Shown: positions 9,580 through 18,946 of the stretch, in pieces
How positions within the stretch are numbered: position 1 is the stretch's first letter
How the letters are laid out: each line of letters opens with the position of its first letter
Assembly: GCA_965221295.1 (NCBI GenBank)
Contig: OZ244879.1
Location: forward strand, 1,798,001-1,862,000
Direction of reading: 5' to 3'
Source: Bin87 sp965221295
GTDB lineage: Bacteria; Chloroflexota; Dehalococcoidia; Lucifugimonadales; UBA3495
Length of the DNA stretch: 64,000 bases
Made by a program: the position numbers and the translations under genes
The notes under the pieces: generated by a model
What the model saw: the letters and a program-made list of their open reading frames with translations, nothing else
The model's database searches: none
Told to the model about the DNA's origin: nothing

Positions 9580-12500
9580 TTAGGGGACAGGCGTGGGGGT
9601 GGGGGTGGGTGTCGCGGTCGGCTGCGGGGTGGGCGTCGGTGCGGGTGGCACCACGTTCACACCTAGAGAAGTGAATTGGTAGGCCCCATCGTTCCACTCG
9701 ATCCACACGTAATCATCTTCGTTATTGCCGGCAGGGCAGTATTCGAAGGTGATGGTGTCTCCGTCGTACATTGTCTGATTGAAGTATGGTCTCTTCGCCG
9801 CACAGCCGTTCGGATTAGTACTGTCAGCCAGTCTCGGCGTCCCTTGGTAGTATCCGGCGCCAAAGCGAACCCATCGCGTGGACGGGTAGGCCTCAACACT
9901 GAACGTGAGAGGGCCATCGTCCACGTTCCACGTGATCTCTTTTCCGTAGCCAAAGCTGACGTGTTGACCATTCCGCATCACGCGCAGATAGGGATCCGGC
10001 GTAGGAGTGGGGGTGGGCTCGGGCGTCGCGGTCGGCGCCGGGGTAGGCGTCGCGGTCGGGATCGGCGTGGGGGTGGCGGTCGGCGGAGGTGGAGGCACCA
10101 CGTTCACCCGCACGGAGGTGTAGCTGACTGTGATGTAGCCAGGACCTTGTGCCGTCACAAAGCCCAGTGATATGTAGTCGTGGGATGCGACTCCGTTGGG
10201 GCAGTACTTGAGAGTCATGGACTCTCCGTTGTACAGCTGTTGGTAATAGTCCACTGCGGGATCCGAGCAGCCGTTAGGATCGGTAGTGTCCGCCATTCTA
10301 GGCAGCCCGTTGTAGATGCCTGCACGAAGCTCGGCCCACTTGGTAGACGGATAGGCCTCGACATCCAGGACGAGAGGCCCATCTGCCACGTTCCAGGTTA
10401 TCGACTCTCCGAGACCAAAGCTGACGTGCTGCCCATTCCGCATCACGCGCAGATAGGGATCTGGCGTCGGCGTCGCGGTCGGCTCCGGGGTGGGGGTAGC
10501 AGTTGGGGTAGGCGTTGCGGTCGGCTCAGGGGTAGGCGTTGCAGTCGGCGGGGGCGGAGGCACCACGTTCACCCGCACAGATTTGACCGTGGTGGTGACG
10601 TAGCCAGGACCTTGAGCGATTATGTACTCGATCCAGACGTGATCCCTGAGAGTGTCACCCGTGGGGCAGTACTTCAGAGTGACAGAGTCTCCGTCGTACA
10701 TCCTTTGGGAGTAGAAAGGCTGATTCCACGCCGCACAGCCGTTAGGGTCGGTAACATCTGCCAGTCTTGGAAGATTGCCAGGCTGGTAGGCTCCGATGCC
10801 AAGATTCACCCATTTCGTATCGGGATAAGCCTCGACGGTGAAGGTCAAGGGTCCATCCGCTACGTTCCAGGTGATCTCTTTTCCGAAGCCAAAGCTAACG
10901 TGCTGACCATCCCGCATGACGCGCAGATAGGGATCCGGCGTCGGCGTGGGGGTCGGCCCCGGGGTGGGGGTGGCGGTCGGCGTCGGCGTCGCGGTCGGCT
11001 CCGGGGTGGGCGTTGGGGTGGCGGTCGGCGCCGGCTCCACCACGTTCACCCCGACAGAATTGAACTCCGGGGCGCCGGGGTTCCACTCCACCCACACGTA
11101 ATCGAACTGATCCGCCCCATTTGCGCAGCGCTGGAAAGTGACGGTGTCACCATCATAGACCGTCTGATAGTAGTCGTAGGCATCTTGCGTTGCCGCACAC
11201 CCATGTGGGTTGGTGGTGTCCGCAAGGTCAGGTGGGGGAGCGCCGTAGTGGCTGACCCCGAAGGTGACGGGCATAGTCGCGGGGTAGGCCTCTACAGTGA
11301 AACTGAGGTTGCCGTCACCTGTGTTCCAAGTGATCTCTTCGTCCAGGCCCAAGGTGACCTGCTGCCCGTCGCGCAGAAGGCGCATGTAGGGAGTCGGGAT
11401 CGGCGTGGGGCTGGCGGTCGGCGGAGGTGGAGGCACCACGTTCACCCGCACAGATTTGACCGTGGTGGTGACGTAGCCAGGACCTTGAGCGATTATGTAC
11501 TCGATCCAGACGTGATCCCTGAGAGTGTCGCCAGTGGGGCAGTACTTCAGAGTGACAGAGTCTCCGTCGTACATCCTTTGGGAGTAGAAAGGCTGATTCC
11601 ACGCCGCACAGCCGTTAGGGTCGGTGACGTCTGCCAGTCTTGGAAGATTGCCAGGCTGGTAGGCTCCGATGCCAAGATTCACCCATTTCGTATCGGGATA
11701 AGCCTCGACATCCAGGACGAGAGGCCCATCTGCCACGTTCCAGGTGATCTCTTTACCGAAGCCGAAGCTGACGTGCTGCCCGTCCCGCATGACGCGCAGG
11801 TAGGGAGTCGGGGTCGGCGTGGGGGCAGGGGTGGGGGTGGCGGTCGGCGGAGGTGGAGGCACAACCTGCACCTTCACAGACGTGTAGCGCGTGGTCGTTG
11901 AATTGATGAGGAATCCGATCGACACGTAGTCCATGTAGGTGTCACCTTCAGGACAGTACACGAAAGTCATGGAGTCCCCGTCATACAGCCTTTCCGAATA
12001 GTAGTCCGCTGGCTGCGCATCACAACCATCAGGATCATTCGCAGCTGCTATCCTCGGCAACTCTCCAGGCTGGTGAGTGCTGGGTCCAATGTCCACCCAC
12101 TTTGTTGAGGGATAAGCTTCAACATCCAGAACGAGAGGCCCATCTGCTACGTGCCAAGTGAACTGCTCACCCAAGCCGAAGCTGATGTGCACACCATCCC
12201 GCATAATGCGCAGATACGGTTCCGGCGTGGGGGTAGCGGCGGGCGTCGGGGTGGGGGTCGGAGCTGGGGTAGGGCCAGCGGGGACACCCACATGCGTGCC
12301 GTTGAAGCTGCGGGACATCCCAGTACGGAAGAGCAGCTGCGCGTCGCGCAACATCGCCCACACTTCCGCCTCGGTCATCGTAATCTCGCCCGGCCCGTTG
12401 CCGTTGCTGGTGACCGGGACACGACTGATGGTAGCGGTCATGTCATCGTGGAAGCGCATCACGATTTTGTCATCCGGAGTGCTGAAGGGGAGGCGGTTGC

Positions 12501-13191
12501 CGATATGGCTAACGAAAGCCGTCATCTCTGGCCCATGGCCGTCGAACTGCCACAGGGCCCATTCATTGAAGGTGTCAACTCGCCCGTCGCCAAGAATAAC
12601 AGTGATATCGTGGGTCTCCACACCTTCAGGCTGAGAGATGGAGCCGGTGTTGAGGACAGACACGCCAGGTAGCGGCTGGCTGTCCCACATGCGCTGCGCC
12701 CATTCCAAGGTGACGCCGGCCTCATGCTCGCTCATCTCATAGACTGCGAAGGCCGCGTCCTTGTAGTGGTGGTAGGCATAGCTGACGTCATCTGGGAGTA
12801 GCTGAATGCGCATCTCTTGCCAGTAGCGCTGATGACGGTTGTCGCCATAGTCGGTGAAGTTGGGATCACTAGGCTGAGAGCGCTTGAAGCGACTGCCCAG
12901 GTAGTAGTGGACGAGCCAGCCAGAGCTGGTGCGCCCTTCTTCGATCTGGCTGCCGTAGGGAAGCAGGAACGTGCGGCGTTCCTCACCCTTCCGCAATTCA
13001 TACCAGCCATGCTTGTAGCCATCGATCCGCGGCTCTCCGTTCGTGCGGAAGATGACCGTGTCGACATTGGTGGTAGCCTCCGCGGAACGGTCAATTCCGT
13101 AGAAGCCAAATACCATGAGACTGCCGACCAGACCAAGGGCTGCGATGACGGCGAACCACCTGACAATACTCCATTTGGTGTAGCGGGTCAT
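9580..13191 (-). CDS. Exported repeat protein with six homologous domains on Pro/Thr linkers
   Basis: 1,203 residues from ATG 13191, chosen because GGAG lies just upstream; the frame is open to a TTG at 13251 without a ribosome site. A basic N-terminus and hydrophobic segment (WFAVIAALGLVGSLMVFGFY) form a signal or anchor. A domain shared with the 7016-8677 protein follows, then six ~110-residue repeats, each starting (P)YLRVMRDGQHVSFG and containing DGPLVLDVEAYP, C..(Y/F)Y..(R/Q)xYDGDS(V/M)T and YCP. Runs of (A)TPTPTPEPT separate them, typical of wall- or surface-exposed linkers. Conserved cysteines in each unit suggest disulfides. Repeats 2 and 4 are nearly identical in DNA. Likely an adhesin or binding protein; ligand unknown. 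Confidence 0.7.
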   Translation of the reverse strand: MTRYTKWSIVRWFAVIAALGLVGSLMVFGFYGIDRSAEATTNVDTVIFRTNGEPRIDGYKHGWYELRKGEERRTFLLPYGSQIEEGRTSSGWLVHYYLGSRFKRSQPSDPNFTDYGDNRHQRYWQEMRIQLLPDDVSYAYHHYKDAAFAVYEMSEHEAGVTLEWAQRMWDSQPLPGVSVLNTGSISQPEGVETHDITVILGDGRVDTFNEWALWQFDGHGPEMTAFVSHIGNRLPFSTPDDKIVMRFHDDMTATISRVPVTSNGNGPGEITMTEAEVWAMLRDAQLLFRTGMSRSFNGTHVGVPAGPTPAPTPTPTPAATPTPEPYLRIMRDGVHISFGLGEQFTWHVADGPLVLDVEAYPSTKWVDIGPSTHQPGELPRIAAANDPDGCDAQPADYYSERLYDGDSMTFVYCPEGDTYMDYVSIGFLINSTTTRYTSVKVQVVPPPPPTATPTPAPTPTPTPYLRVMRDGQHVSFGFGKEITWNVADGPLVLDVEAYPDTKWVNLGIGAYQPGNLPRLADVTDPNGCAAWNQPFYSQRMYDGDSVTLKYCPTGDTLRDHVWIEYIIAQGPGYVTTTVKSVRVNVVPPPPPTASPTPIPTPYMRLLRDGQQVTLGLDEEITWNTGDGNLSFTVEAYPATMPVTFGVSHYGAPPPDLADTTNPHGCAATQDAYDYYQTVYDGDTVTFQRCANGADQFDYVWVEWNPGAPEFNSVGVNVVEPAPTATPTPTPEPTATPTPTATPTPGPTPTPTPDPYLRVMRDGQHVSFGFGKEITWNVADGPLTFTVEAYPDTKWVNLGIGAYQPGNLPRLADVTDPNGCAAWNQPFYSQRMYDGDSVTLKYCPTGDTLRDHVWIEYIIAQGPGYVTTTVKSVRVNVVPPPPPTATPTPEPTATPTPTATPTPEPTATPTPDPYLRVMRNGQHVSFGLGESITWNVADGPLVLDVEAYPSTKWAELRAGIYNGLPRMADTTDPNGCSDPAVDYYQQLYNGESMTLKYCPNGVASHDYISLGFVTAQGPGYITVSYTSVRVNVVPPPPPTATPTPIPTATPTPAPTATPEPTPTPTPDPYLRVMRNGQHVSFGYGKEITWNVDDGPLTFSVEAYPSTRWVRFGAGYYQGTPRLADSTNPNGCAAKRPYFNQTMYDGDTITFEYCPAGNNEDDYVWIEWNDGAYQFTSLGVNVVPPAPTPTPQPTATPTPTPTPVP
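10561..11803. repeat. Pair of nearly identical 370-bp internal repeats
   Basis: Within the six-repeat gene, bases 10561-10930 and about 11434-11803 are almost identical (offset 873 bp), far closer than the other units. This indicates recent duplication or gene conversion between repeats 2 and 4. Confidence 0.75.
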
Positions 13192-13247
13192 GTTGGCCTC
13201 CAACGGTGGGTTGGTTGTTGGGTTCAGTGATTGGTGATGACTGTGTT

Positions 13248-13502
13248 TCAAGAAGCAGTAGAAGCCGTGGTGATCATCCTCTTGATGGCATAATTTTCTC
13301 CGAGCGGCAACTGCTTCTGCATGATCGCATAAATTTCTCCCAGCGACAACCGCTTCGGCGCTTCAAAGCCGTCTCCAGCGTAGTCTCGGTACGCGCCAAG
13401 AGCGGCTTGCCCCGTGCCATCGAGCCCACAGACATCATCGAATCCGAAGTGACCGTGGTCAGTGCGATCTGCGAGGGCTGGAACCTTATCGGCGGCCCAA
13501 TT
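13248..13502 (-). pseudogene. 3' fragment of a paralogue of the 9178-9558 gene
   Basis: The minus-strand frame after a TAG reads NWAADKVPALADRTDHGHFG, then AYRDYAGDGFEAPKRLS, ending at TGA 13250-13248. It aligns with the C-terminal two thirds of the 126-residue protein. No start codon occurs at the homologous position, so it is a truncated copy. It sits directly upstream of the six-repeat gene. Confidence 0.55.
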
Positions 13503-13559
13503 CTAGATGGGTTTCGTGGAAATACCAGTGGCGGAACCTCAAATCATCGGGGTACGCTA

Positions 13560-13669
13560 GCTTCAATGGGGCCACCGCCTTTCGACGGTGGAAATCATGA
13601 TTGAACCTCCGTCATGGTATCACGGTACAGCGAGCTTCAATGGGGCCACCGCCTTTCGACGGTGGAAAT
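13560..13669. CRISPR. Two-repeat CRISPR-like mini-array B
   Basis: Repeats at 13560-13595 and 13634-13669 are identical to each other and flank a 38-nt spacer. They differ from array A by GGTGGAAAT instead of GGTGGCAAT at one end. Twelve bases further on, the truncated MATE transporter begins. Unit length, stem and spacer size fit CRISPR, but two repeats without cas genes are weak proof of function. Confidence 0.6.
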
Positions 13670-13681
13670 GACCCCCCACCG

Positions 13682-14561
13682 AACGTTGGACATCAATATC
13701 TGGTAATCCAGTGGGACTGGCGGCTGTTCGTTGGGATTCTGCTTTTCGTTGGCCTACCCAACGTCTACAACCTGTACCGAGTCAGCCTCATTGGAAACGA
13801 GATTCCCGACCCCGGCAGCCTGGCCGTCGTCTCCCAGTGGCAGTTCGTGGGCCTGGTGGTGGAGGTCTTCCAGGAGGCCACGGTCCTCGCCATCTTCTTC
13901 TTCCTGGGGTCGCAGATTCGGCATCCCATTCACCCTGTTGGCGGCAGCCATCATCGTGAACACCATCGGTTCGGAGGAAATCGGCGGATACTACCTGGCT
14001 ATCCAGATACTGTGGAGCTTCATGCTGGTACCGGCGCTGGCCTTTGCTGACTCCGCCAAGGCGTTGGTCGCCAACGCTTCCGACGACATGGCCCGGGTCC
14101 GGTTGCTGCTCTGGTCCGCCCTGACCATCACCGCGCTGATAATGCTGGTCTGGGTGGCCCTCACTCCAGTCTTTCCGGCTGCGGCATCGGCGCTCAACAG
14201 CGACCCGGAGACGGTGCGGTGGACGGTGACGTCTTCCGGGATGCTGTTCGTACCCTACGTGCTCTTTTCCTTCAACGCGGTGATGGACAGCTTCTTCTAC
14301 GGGCTGGGCCGGACCAAGTACCTGGCCTTCCAATCCGCCATCACCAACGGCACGGTGTACGTTGTTGCCTTCATCCTGTGCATCACCGGCGCCTGGGACC
14401 CCACCTTCGAGGGGGTGATGTTCCTCTTCGTCCTCGGCATCGTGATCGACACCGTGCTGACGGTGACCTTCCTGGTGAAGGCGCTGTACCTCGACGGGCC
14501 GGTTCGCCAACCCGGGGCTGTGGCTGCACGGGAAGGCCCAAAGGGGAAGAATCTAAACTAA
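13682..14561 (+). pseudogene. MATE-family efflux transporter remnant with internal deletion and frameshift
   Basis: One frame (13682-13921) reads LFVGILLFVGLPNVYNLYRV and VSQWQFVGLVVEVFQEATVL, the start of a MATE-type multidrug/Na+ antiporter. At about 13918 similarity jumps to another frame: FGIPFTLLAAAIIVNTIGSE, VTSSGMLFVPYVLFSFNAVM and SFFYGLGRTKYLAFQS, the later part of the same family. About 295 codons remain of the usual ~450, so transmembrane helices are missing and the frame changes at the junction. The broken start abuts the CRISPR-like array B. Confidence 0.6.
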
Positions 14562-14618
14562 CGGAAAAGGTCTGCTGTATCTCTTTACGCCATGGGCTTC
14601 TAGCGGCTAAGTTGAGCG

Positions 14619-15672
14619 TCAACACTCGTTGGCTCTGGTCTGTAGGTCGGCGCACCTGCGCATCAGTTCTTGGAACGTCTCCCCTTCATCAAGGAGCATC
14701 CCGTCACGCGCCATCCTATCGTAATCCTGAGCCAATGCTCCGTGGAACGCCCCGTCAGGTACGAGCTGCAGTCCGCCCATAACCGCCGCCTGGTAGTCGA
14801 TCCAAGTCCCCGCTTCATCCTTCTCGCGAAAGAACATGGACTTTTGGCTGACCACAGAGAGGGCGATGTTCCGGTCCGACAGCGCGTTCCTGGCAAATCC
14901 CGCGTCATCCAAGCTCACCAAGTCGTGCCGGTGGCGGGAGAGACGCTCTCCCCGGCTGCTTCCCTGGCGACAGAACACGTGGGCCGCCGTCGCCTTCTCC
15001 CAGGCCGTCGCCTGCTCCCAGAAGGTACGTTCCACCGCCATTACCTGCGGTGTGGCTTCTGGAAAGCCCACCTCGGGCAAATGAGGGGCGGCGTCGCATT
15101 CAACCAAGCGTTCTTGCCGGGATTCGCCCGTGCTTCGCGCGCCGAACTCCACCAATACCTCCGGTCTGACGAAGCCTTACTCTGAAAACAGGGGATGATA
15201 ACAAGGGATGATAGCTGATATGGATACGATCAGCTTCAGCATGGATGTGGGATTGCAACCCAAGGCGTGCGAAGTCGGTCTGCAACGCGGGCGCAACGCT
15301 GCCTGCAAGCCAGCTGGTGAGCCGCGCCCGAATTTCCCTGGTCCAGCGGCGCTCTTGGCTTCGGGTCGCAGGCAATGGTTCCTCGATCCCATCTGGAACG
15401 AGATCGGGAGCGACGGCGCGAATGTCGTAGGTAACGTCCAAGTCCTCGGAGAATCGGCGGGTTGCCCGGTATGCCTTTGACAGGGAGGCGCCGCCCTTCA
15501 GCGTAAGGTGAGTCCCGAATGGTGTCTCGGTCAGGGCCAAGAGCGTCTGCACCACCCAGACATCCTTTTCCAGCAGATGCGCTCTGCGCCCGCCGGCGCC
15601 TGCGGCGACCGCCAAGGCGTCTCGTTGGTCGCCCTCGTCAAGGGACTGAAACGGAGTGCTAGGCATTTGCAA
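14619..15672 (-). pseudogene. abiEii: AbiEii-type nucleotidyltransferase toxin, frameshifted
   Basis: The N-terminal part (from 15672) has LTLKGGASLSKAY and RFSEDLDVTYDIRA, the GGxSLSKxY and SEDxD motifs of the AbiEii/AbiGii nucleotidyltransferase family. The C-terminal part (to 14619) has ERTFWEQATAAHVFCRQG, LSVVSQKSMFFREKD and YDRMARDGMLLDEGETF, typical of the same toxin. The break at about 15190-15215 is a 13-bp tandem duplication (TATCATCCC.TGT twice). Removing one copy rejoins YHPLFSE with GFVRPEVLVEFGA, leaving one in-frame TAA. The toxin should be inactive. Its partner antitoxin overlaps its start by 14 bases. Confidence 0.8.
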
Positions 15673-16393
15673 TCGCTTCGCTTATCGGCCCTGCCAGCCA
15701 CGCCGGCATGACAGCGCGAGTCGCTGCCAACTCCTCTAGGTCTTCAGGAGCAAGTGTGCGGCTAAACGCCTCCAGATGCTCCTCAACGTCCTCCGGTCCG
15801 AGCCAAGCCAATGCTCTAACGGCGTCTCCCGCCGGCCGGTATGGGGCTACCAGCTGCCACCGGGGAGCATGTCGCAGTTCCACATCCAATTCGCCGAGTT
15901 TCAGCTCCCGGCTCGGTCCCGAGGTCAAATAGACGGAACGCACTGGTACTTGGGTGGTCAATCCGAAGGTGTTGGCCAACGCCCCGCCGCATGGCACGAT
16001 GGTTTCGCCCCACAAGGAGGAGAGAGATGCGATCACCTTCCCGACGGCGGGAGGCCGCGAACCAAAGCGGGTCTCAATGGGGAGGGCATATACGCCCTGG
16101 CAAATTCGATGCAGTTGGCCCTTTCGGTGGAGCCGAGAGAGAGCCTGATCCACCAGCGCCCTGCTTCCCATGTGGAGCAGGGCGCTGGGACACAGCAGCG
16201 ATCCCTCCGGTAGTTCGGCAGCGTAGGCCAGGATGCGTTCTGGTAGGCTTGACACGCGAACCCTCTCACTACGGGATTTGTCAGAATCATATTTTATCAT
16301 CTGACCACTCGCAAGCTCTGAACGATAGCGCAAGGCAAGGGCATGACGGTCTTGGGTGGCGGATAAGGATTCGCTGAAGCGGAACATCCCCAT
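15659..16393 (-). CDS. abiEi: AbiEi-type antitoxin (DUF6088-like)
   Basis: 244 residues. The N-terminal third carries a winged-helix motif (LHMGSRALVDQALSRLHRKG), followed by ICQGVYALPIETRFG and GETIVPCGGALANTFGLT, hallmarks of the AbiEi/DUF6088 antitoxins that repress their own operon and block AbiEii. The start at 16393 is preceded by AGGAGGG at good spacing; a later ATG (16297) is possible. The stop overlaps the toxin start, as usual for type IV abortive-infection pairs. The antitoxin appears intact while the toxin is broken. Confidence 0.8.
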   Translation of the reverse strand: MGMFRFSESLSATQDRHALALRYRSELASGQMIKYDSDKSRSERVRVSSLPERILAYAAELPEGSLLCPSALLHMGSRALVDQALSRLHRKGQLHRICQGVYALPIETRFGSRPPAVGKVIASLSSLWGETIVPCGGALANTFGLTTQVPVRSVYLTSGPSRELKLGELDVELRHAPRWQLVAPYRPAGDAVRALAWLGPEDVEEHLEAFSRTLAPEDLEELAATRAVMPAWLAGPISEAIANA

Positions 16394-16491
16394 TGGCGAC
16401 CAACCCTCCTATCATATTGCCTTGATAAGCGGGAACGATCAATCCGCGTCCAAACCTGCCACCCAGGAATACCTCAGGTTTTGGGGTTGAT

Positions 16492-17718
16492 TGGAAAACG
16501 GAAAATTTTGCGCAAGAGGTGTTGCGGGGAATGCGAGAGGCCGCGTCTCGCGGATTCTGGGTCGCCAGCCGGGTTCCCTACGGTTTTCGCAAGCTAATGG
16601 TCCAGGACGGGGCCAAGAAGCGGCCCACCCTGGAACTCGACCCGGACACCGCGCCTGTGGTGCAGCGCATCTTCAACCTAGCCGAATCCGGGCACGGCAT
16701 CCTCGACATCACCCGCACCCTGAACGAAGAGGGCATCGCCAACCCCACCGGTCGCCTCTGGTCTAAGAACGGCGTTCACATCATCCTCCGCAACGAAACC
16801 TATACCGGGACTTTGGTCTGGGGCCAAGGCGCAAAGGACAACGCCCCGCCGGTGCGGGTGGAGAAGGCATTTCCCGCCATCGTCACCAAGACCCGGTTCC
16901 GCAAGGTGAACCGGCAGTTGCGTTCCCGCGCTCCCAAGCGAGCGCACCCCCGCAGGGTGGGGAGTTCCTACCTGCTGAGCGGCCTGGTCAAGTGCCGGAC
17001 CTGTAACCGGTCCATGTCAGGCCAGGACTCCAAGAGCGGGCAGTTTGCCTACTATGTCTGCCAGTCCCTGATGAAGCGGGGCAGCGACGCCTGCGATTGC
17101 CCCCGGCTCAACGCCCGACACTTCGAGGACATGGTGGTGGAACGCATCCGCGACAACATCCTCACCGATTCCAACATCAGGAAGCTGGTGAAGTTGGTGG
17201 ATGAAGAGATGGACGGCGTGGCTCGTGAACAGCGCCAGCGACTCGAAACCGCCGAGGCGGAACTGGCCGACGTGTGCCGCCGGTTGGAGCGGCTCTACAA
17301 CCTGGCCGAGACCACCGACCTGGACATTGAGGACTTCATGCCTCGCATCCGAGATCACCGGGAACGGCAGCAGAGGTTGGAAGGGACGGTTGCCGAAGCA
17401 AGGACCATGCTGTCCCAACGGCGGGTGATTCTGGACGAAGTGGAGACCATCACCGCCTACGCCCAGGACCTGAGCCGTTACCTGCGGGACAGCGAACTGA
17501 CGGAACAACGGGCGTTCATCAAGTCATTCGTGAAGGAGATTGAGGTGGAACCCGGCGGCGCGATGCTGCGCTACACCATCCCCATGCCGGATGACTCGCC
17601 GATAGGGGAAGCAGATACGGAAGAAATGGCCCTGCATGGGCCGGTACTGTCTTCCGTCAAGCGTGGTGGGCCAGCGTGTACCGAACTGCGAACCTTCCGG
17701 TGGGAAGTGGCGCTGTAG
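16492..17718 (+). pseudogene. Large serine recombinase lacking its catalytic domain
   Basis: The frame begins within ENFAQEVLRGMREAASRGFW, matching residue ~140 onward of the intact recombinase at 61521-63281. It keeps the recombinase domain, the zinc ribbon (KCRTCNRSM and YYVCQSLMKRGSDACDCP), the coiled coil and the C-terminus. The resolvase-type N-terminal domain with the nucleophilic serine is missing, and there is no sensible start codon with a ribosome site. It is a relic of a second, related element, and possibly marks an old element boundary. Confidence 0.8.
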
Positions 17719-17829
17719 GTGGTAAAGGAGGGCCGGGGAGGCATCATCATTACCGGACGTCACCCGGCCGCGTTGGAGAATGCCAAGCAGGAGGAAGAGG
17801 CCCACGGGGTGATCGAGACGGAACACCCC

Positions 17830-18316
17830 GGCTGCCTGAGGCCCAGGACACCTATACACCCACAGCCGGGTGGCCACCGCCAAGCCCTACACCGACAAGA
17901 GCGCCATCACCGCCGCCGACCCGCTCAATGACCAGGGCATACCCCTCTTCGACCGGCAGGGCATCCGGCTACAGAGGATCCTCACCGGCCGGGTTACCGA
18001 GCACTGCGGGAAGCCGCAGAACCAAGCCTACCCTTTGTACCTGGCCCTAAAGGACATCGACCATACCCGGACAAAGGCCAATCATCCCCAGACCAACGGC
18101 ATCTTCGAGCGGTGCCACAAGACCTTGCAGGACGAATGCTACAGCCTGCTCTTGCGCAAGAAGCTCAACTGCAGCGTGGAGAAACATCAGGCGAACCTGG
18201 ACGTCTGGCTGGAGCGGTACAATAGGGAGAAACCCCATTCGGGAAGCTACTGCTACGGGAAGACTTCCTTGAAGACCTTCCAGCAGACCCGGCACATGGC
18301 CTGGAAGAAAACCTGA
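17830..18316 (+). pseudogene. IS481-family transposase, C-terminal relic
   Basis: The frame reads VATAKPYTDKSAITAADPLN, LALKDIDHTRTKANHPQTNG, then FERCHKTLQDECY and YNREKPHSGSYCYGKT. This is the DDE integrase-core C-terminal half of IS481-type transposases (HPQTNGxxERxHKTLQ). The N-terminal HTH and first catalytic Asp are absent. It directly follows the recombinase relic. A related relic lies at 30870-31264 on the minus strand. Confidence 0.75.
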
Positions 18317-18946
18317 GCCGAAGAGGTGACCGACTGGAGGACGGAACCCTTGAGCCAACCAGTGTAGGCTAACTCGCTCCCGTCAGATGAAGTCCTGGCT
18401 CTTGCAGCTAAACCAGCCCTGCTAAATGAAGCCTTGCATCTTTGCAGTTTAAGGAAACAACGACCCCGACGAAATTATTCCCCAACCACATTCAGGCCTT
18501 GGCGATGTCTGACACAATGCACGTTTTGCATTCAATAGACTAGGTAACACAACACATCTGCCGCTTGCTGGGTCCGCAACCGGGATTCTCAGCCAACCAA
18601 ATGCCGCCCGCTCTTCAACTCTAATGGATCATCCCTTTCAACAACCGCTCGCCTAACTTAAGCTACTTTCGAGTCTCAACAGCCAATAGCAGACCTCGCC
18701 AGTGTGCCTCTAGTTCGACGCTCTTGCCCGTGCCTAATGCAATCATGCACACACGCGAAACTCCTACACTACAAAGCTGCAAGGTCAGGTGTTCTGGTCC
18801 GTTTTTTCATTCTTCGCAGGCATCCAATTCCAAGTAGTACACAAAATCTTTGTAAGACCATTTCCGGTTTCGTATTATCACTGTGAACATCGGACATAAT
18901 CTGACCACCGTCTTCCCTGCTTAAGATGTCCTGGTCAGCACACCCC
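18317..18946. other. Gene-free spacer, AT-richer
   Basis: No supported gene, RNA or repeat was seen in this 630-base stretch between the IS481 relic and the methyltransferase operon. Its composition is visibly richer in A/T than the flanks. Confidence 0.5.

Noticed and set aside
10180..11901. Long plus-strand open frame (573 residues) inside the six-repeat gene
   Set aside because: It is the antisense shadow of GC-rich repeats; its residues (RRGRRRG runs) are antisense of Pro/Thr linkers, with no start signal.
18704..18886. Small frame in the AT-rich spacer
   Set aside because: Sixty residues with no upstream signal and no similarity that I recognise.
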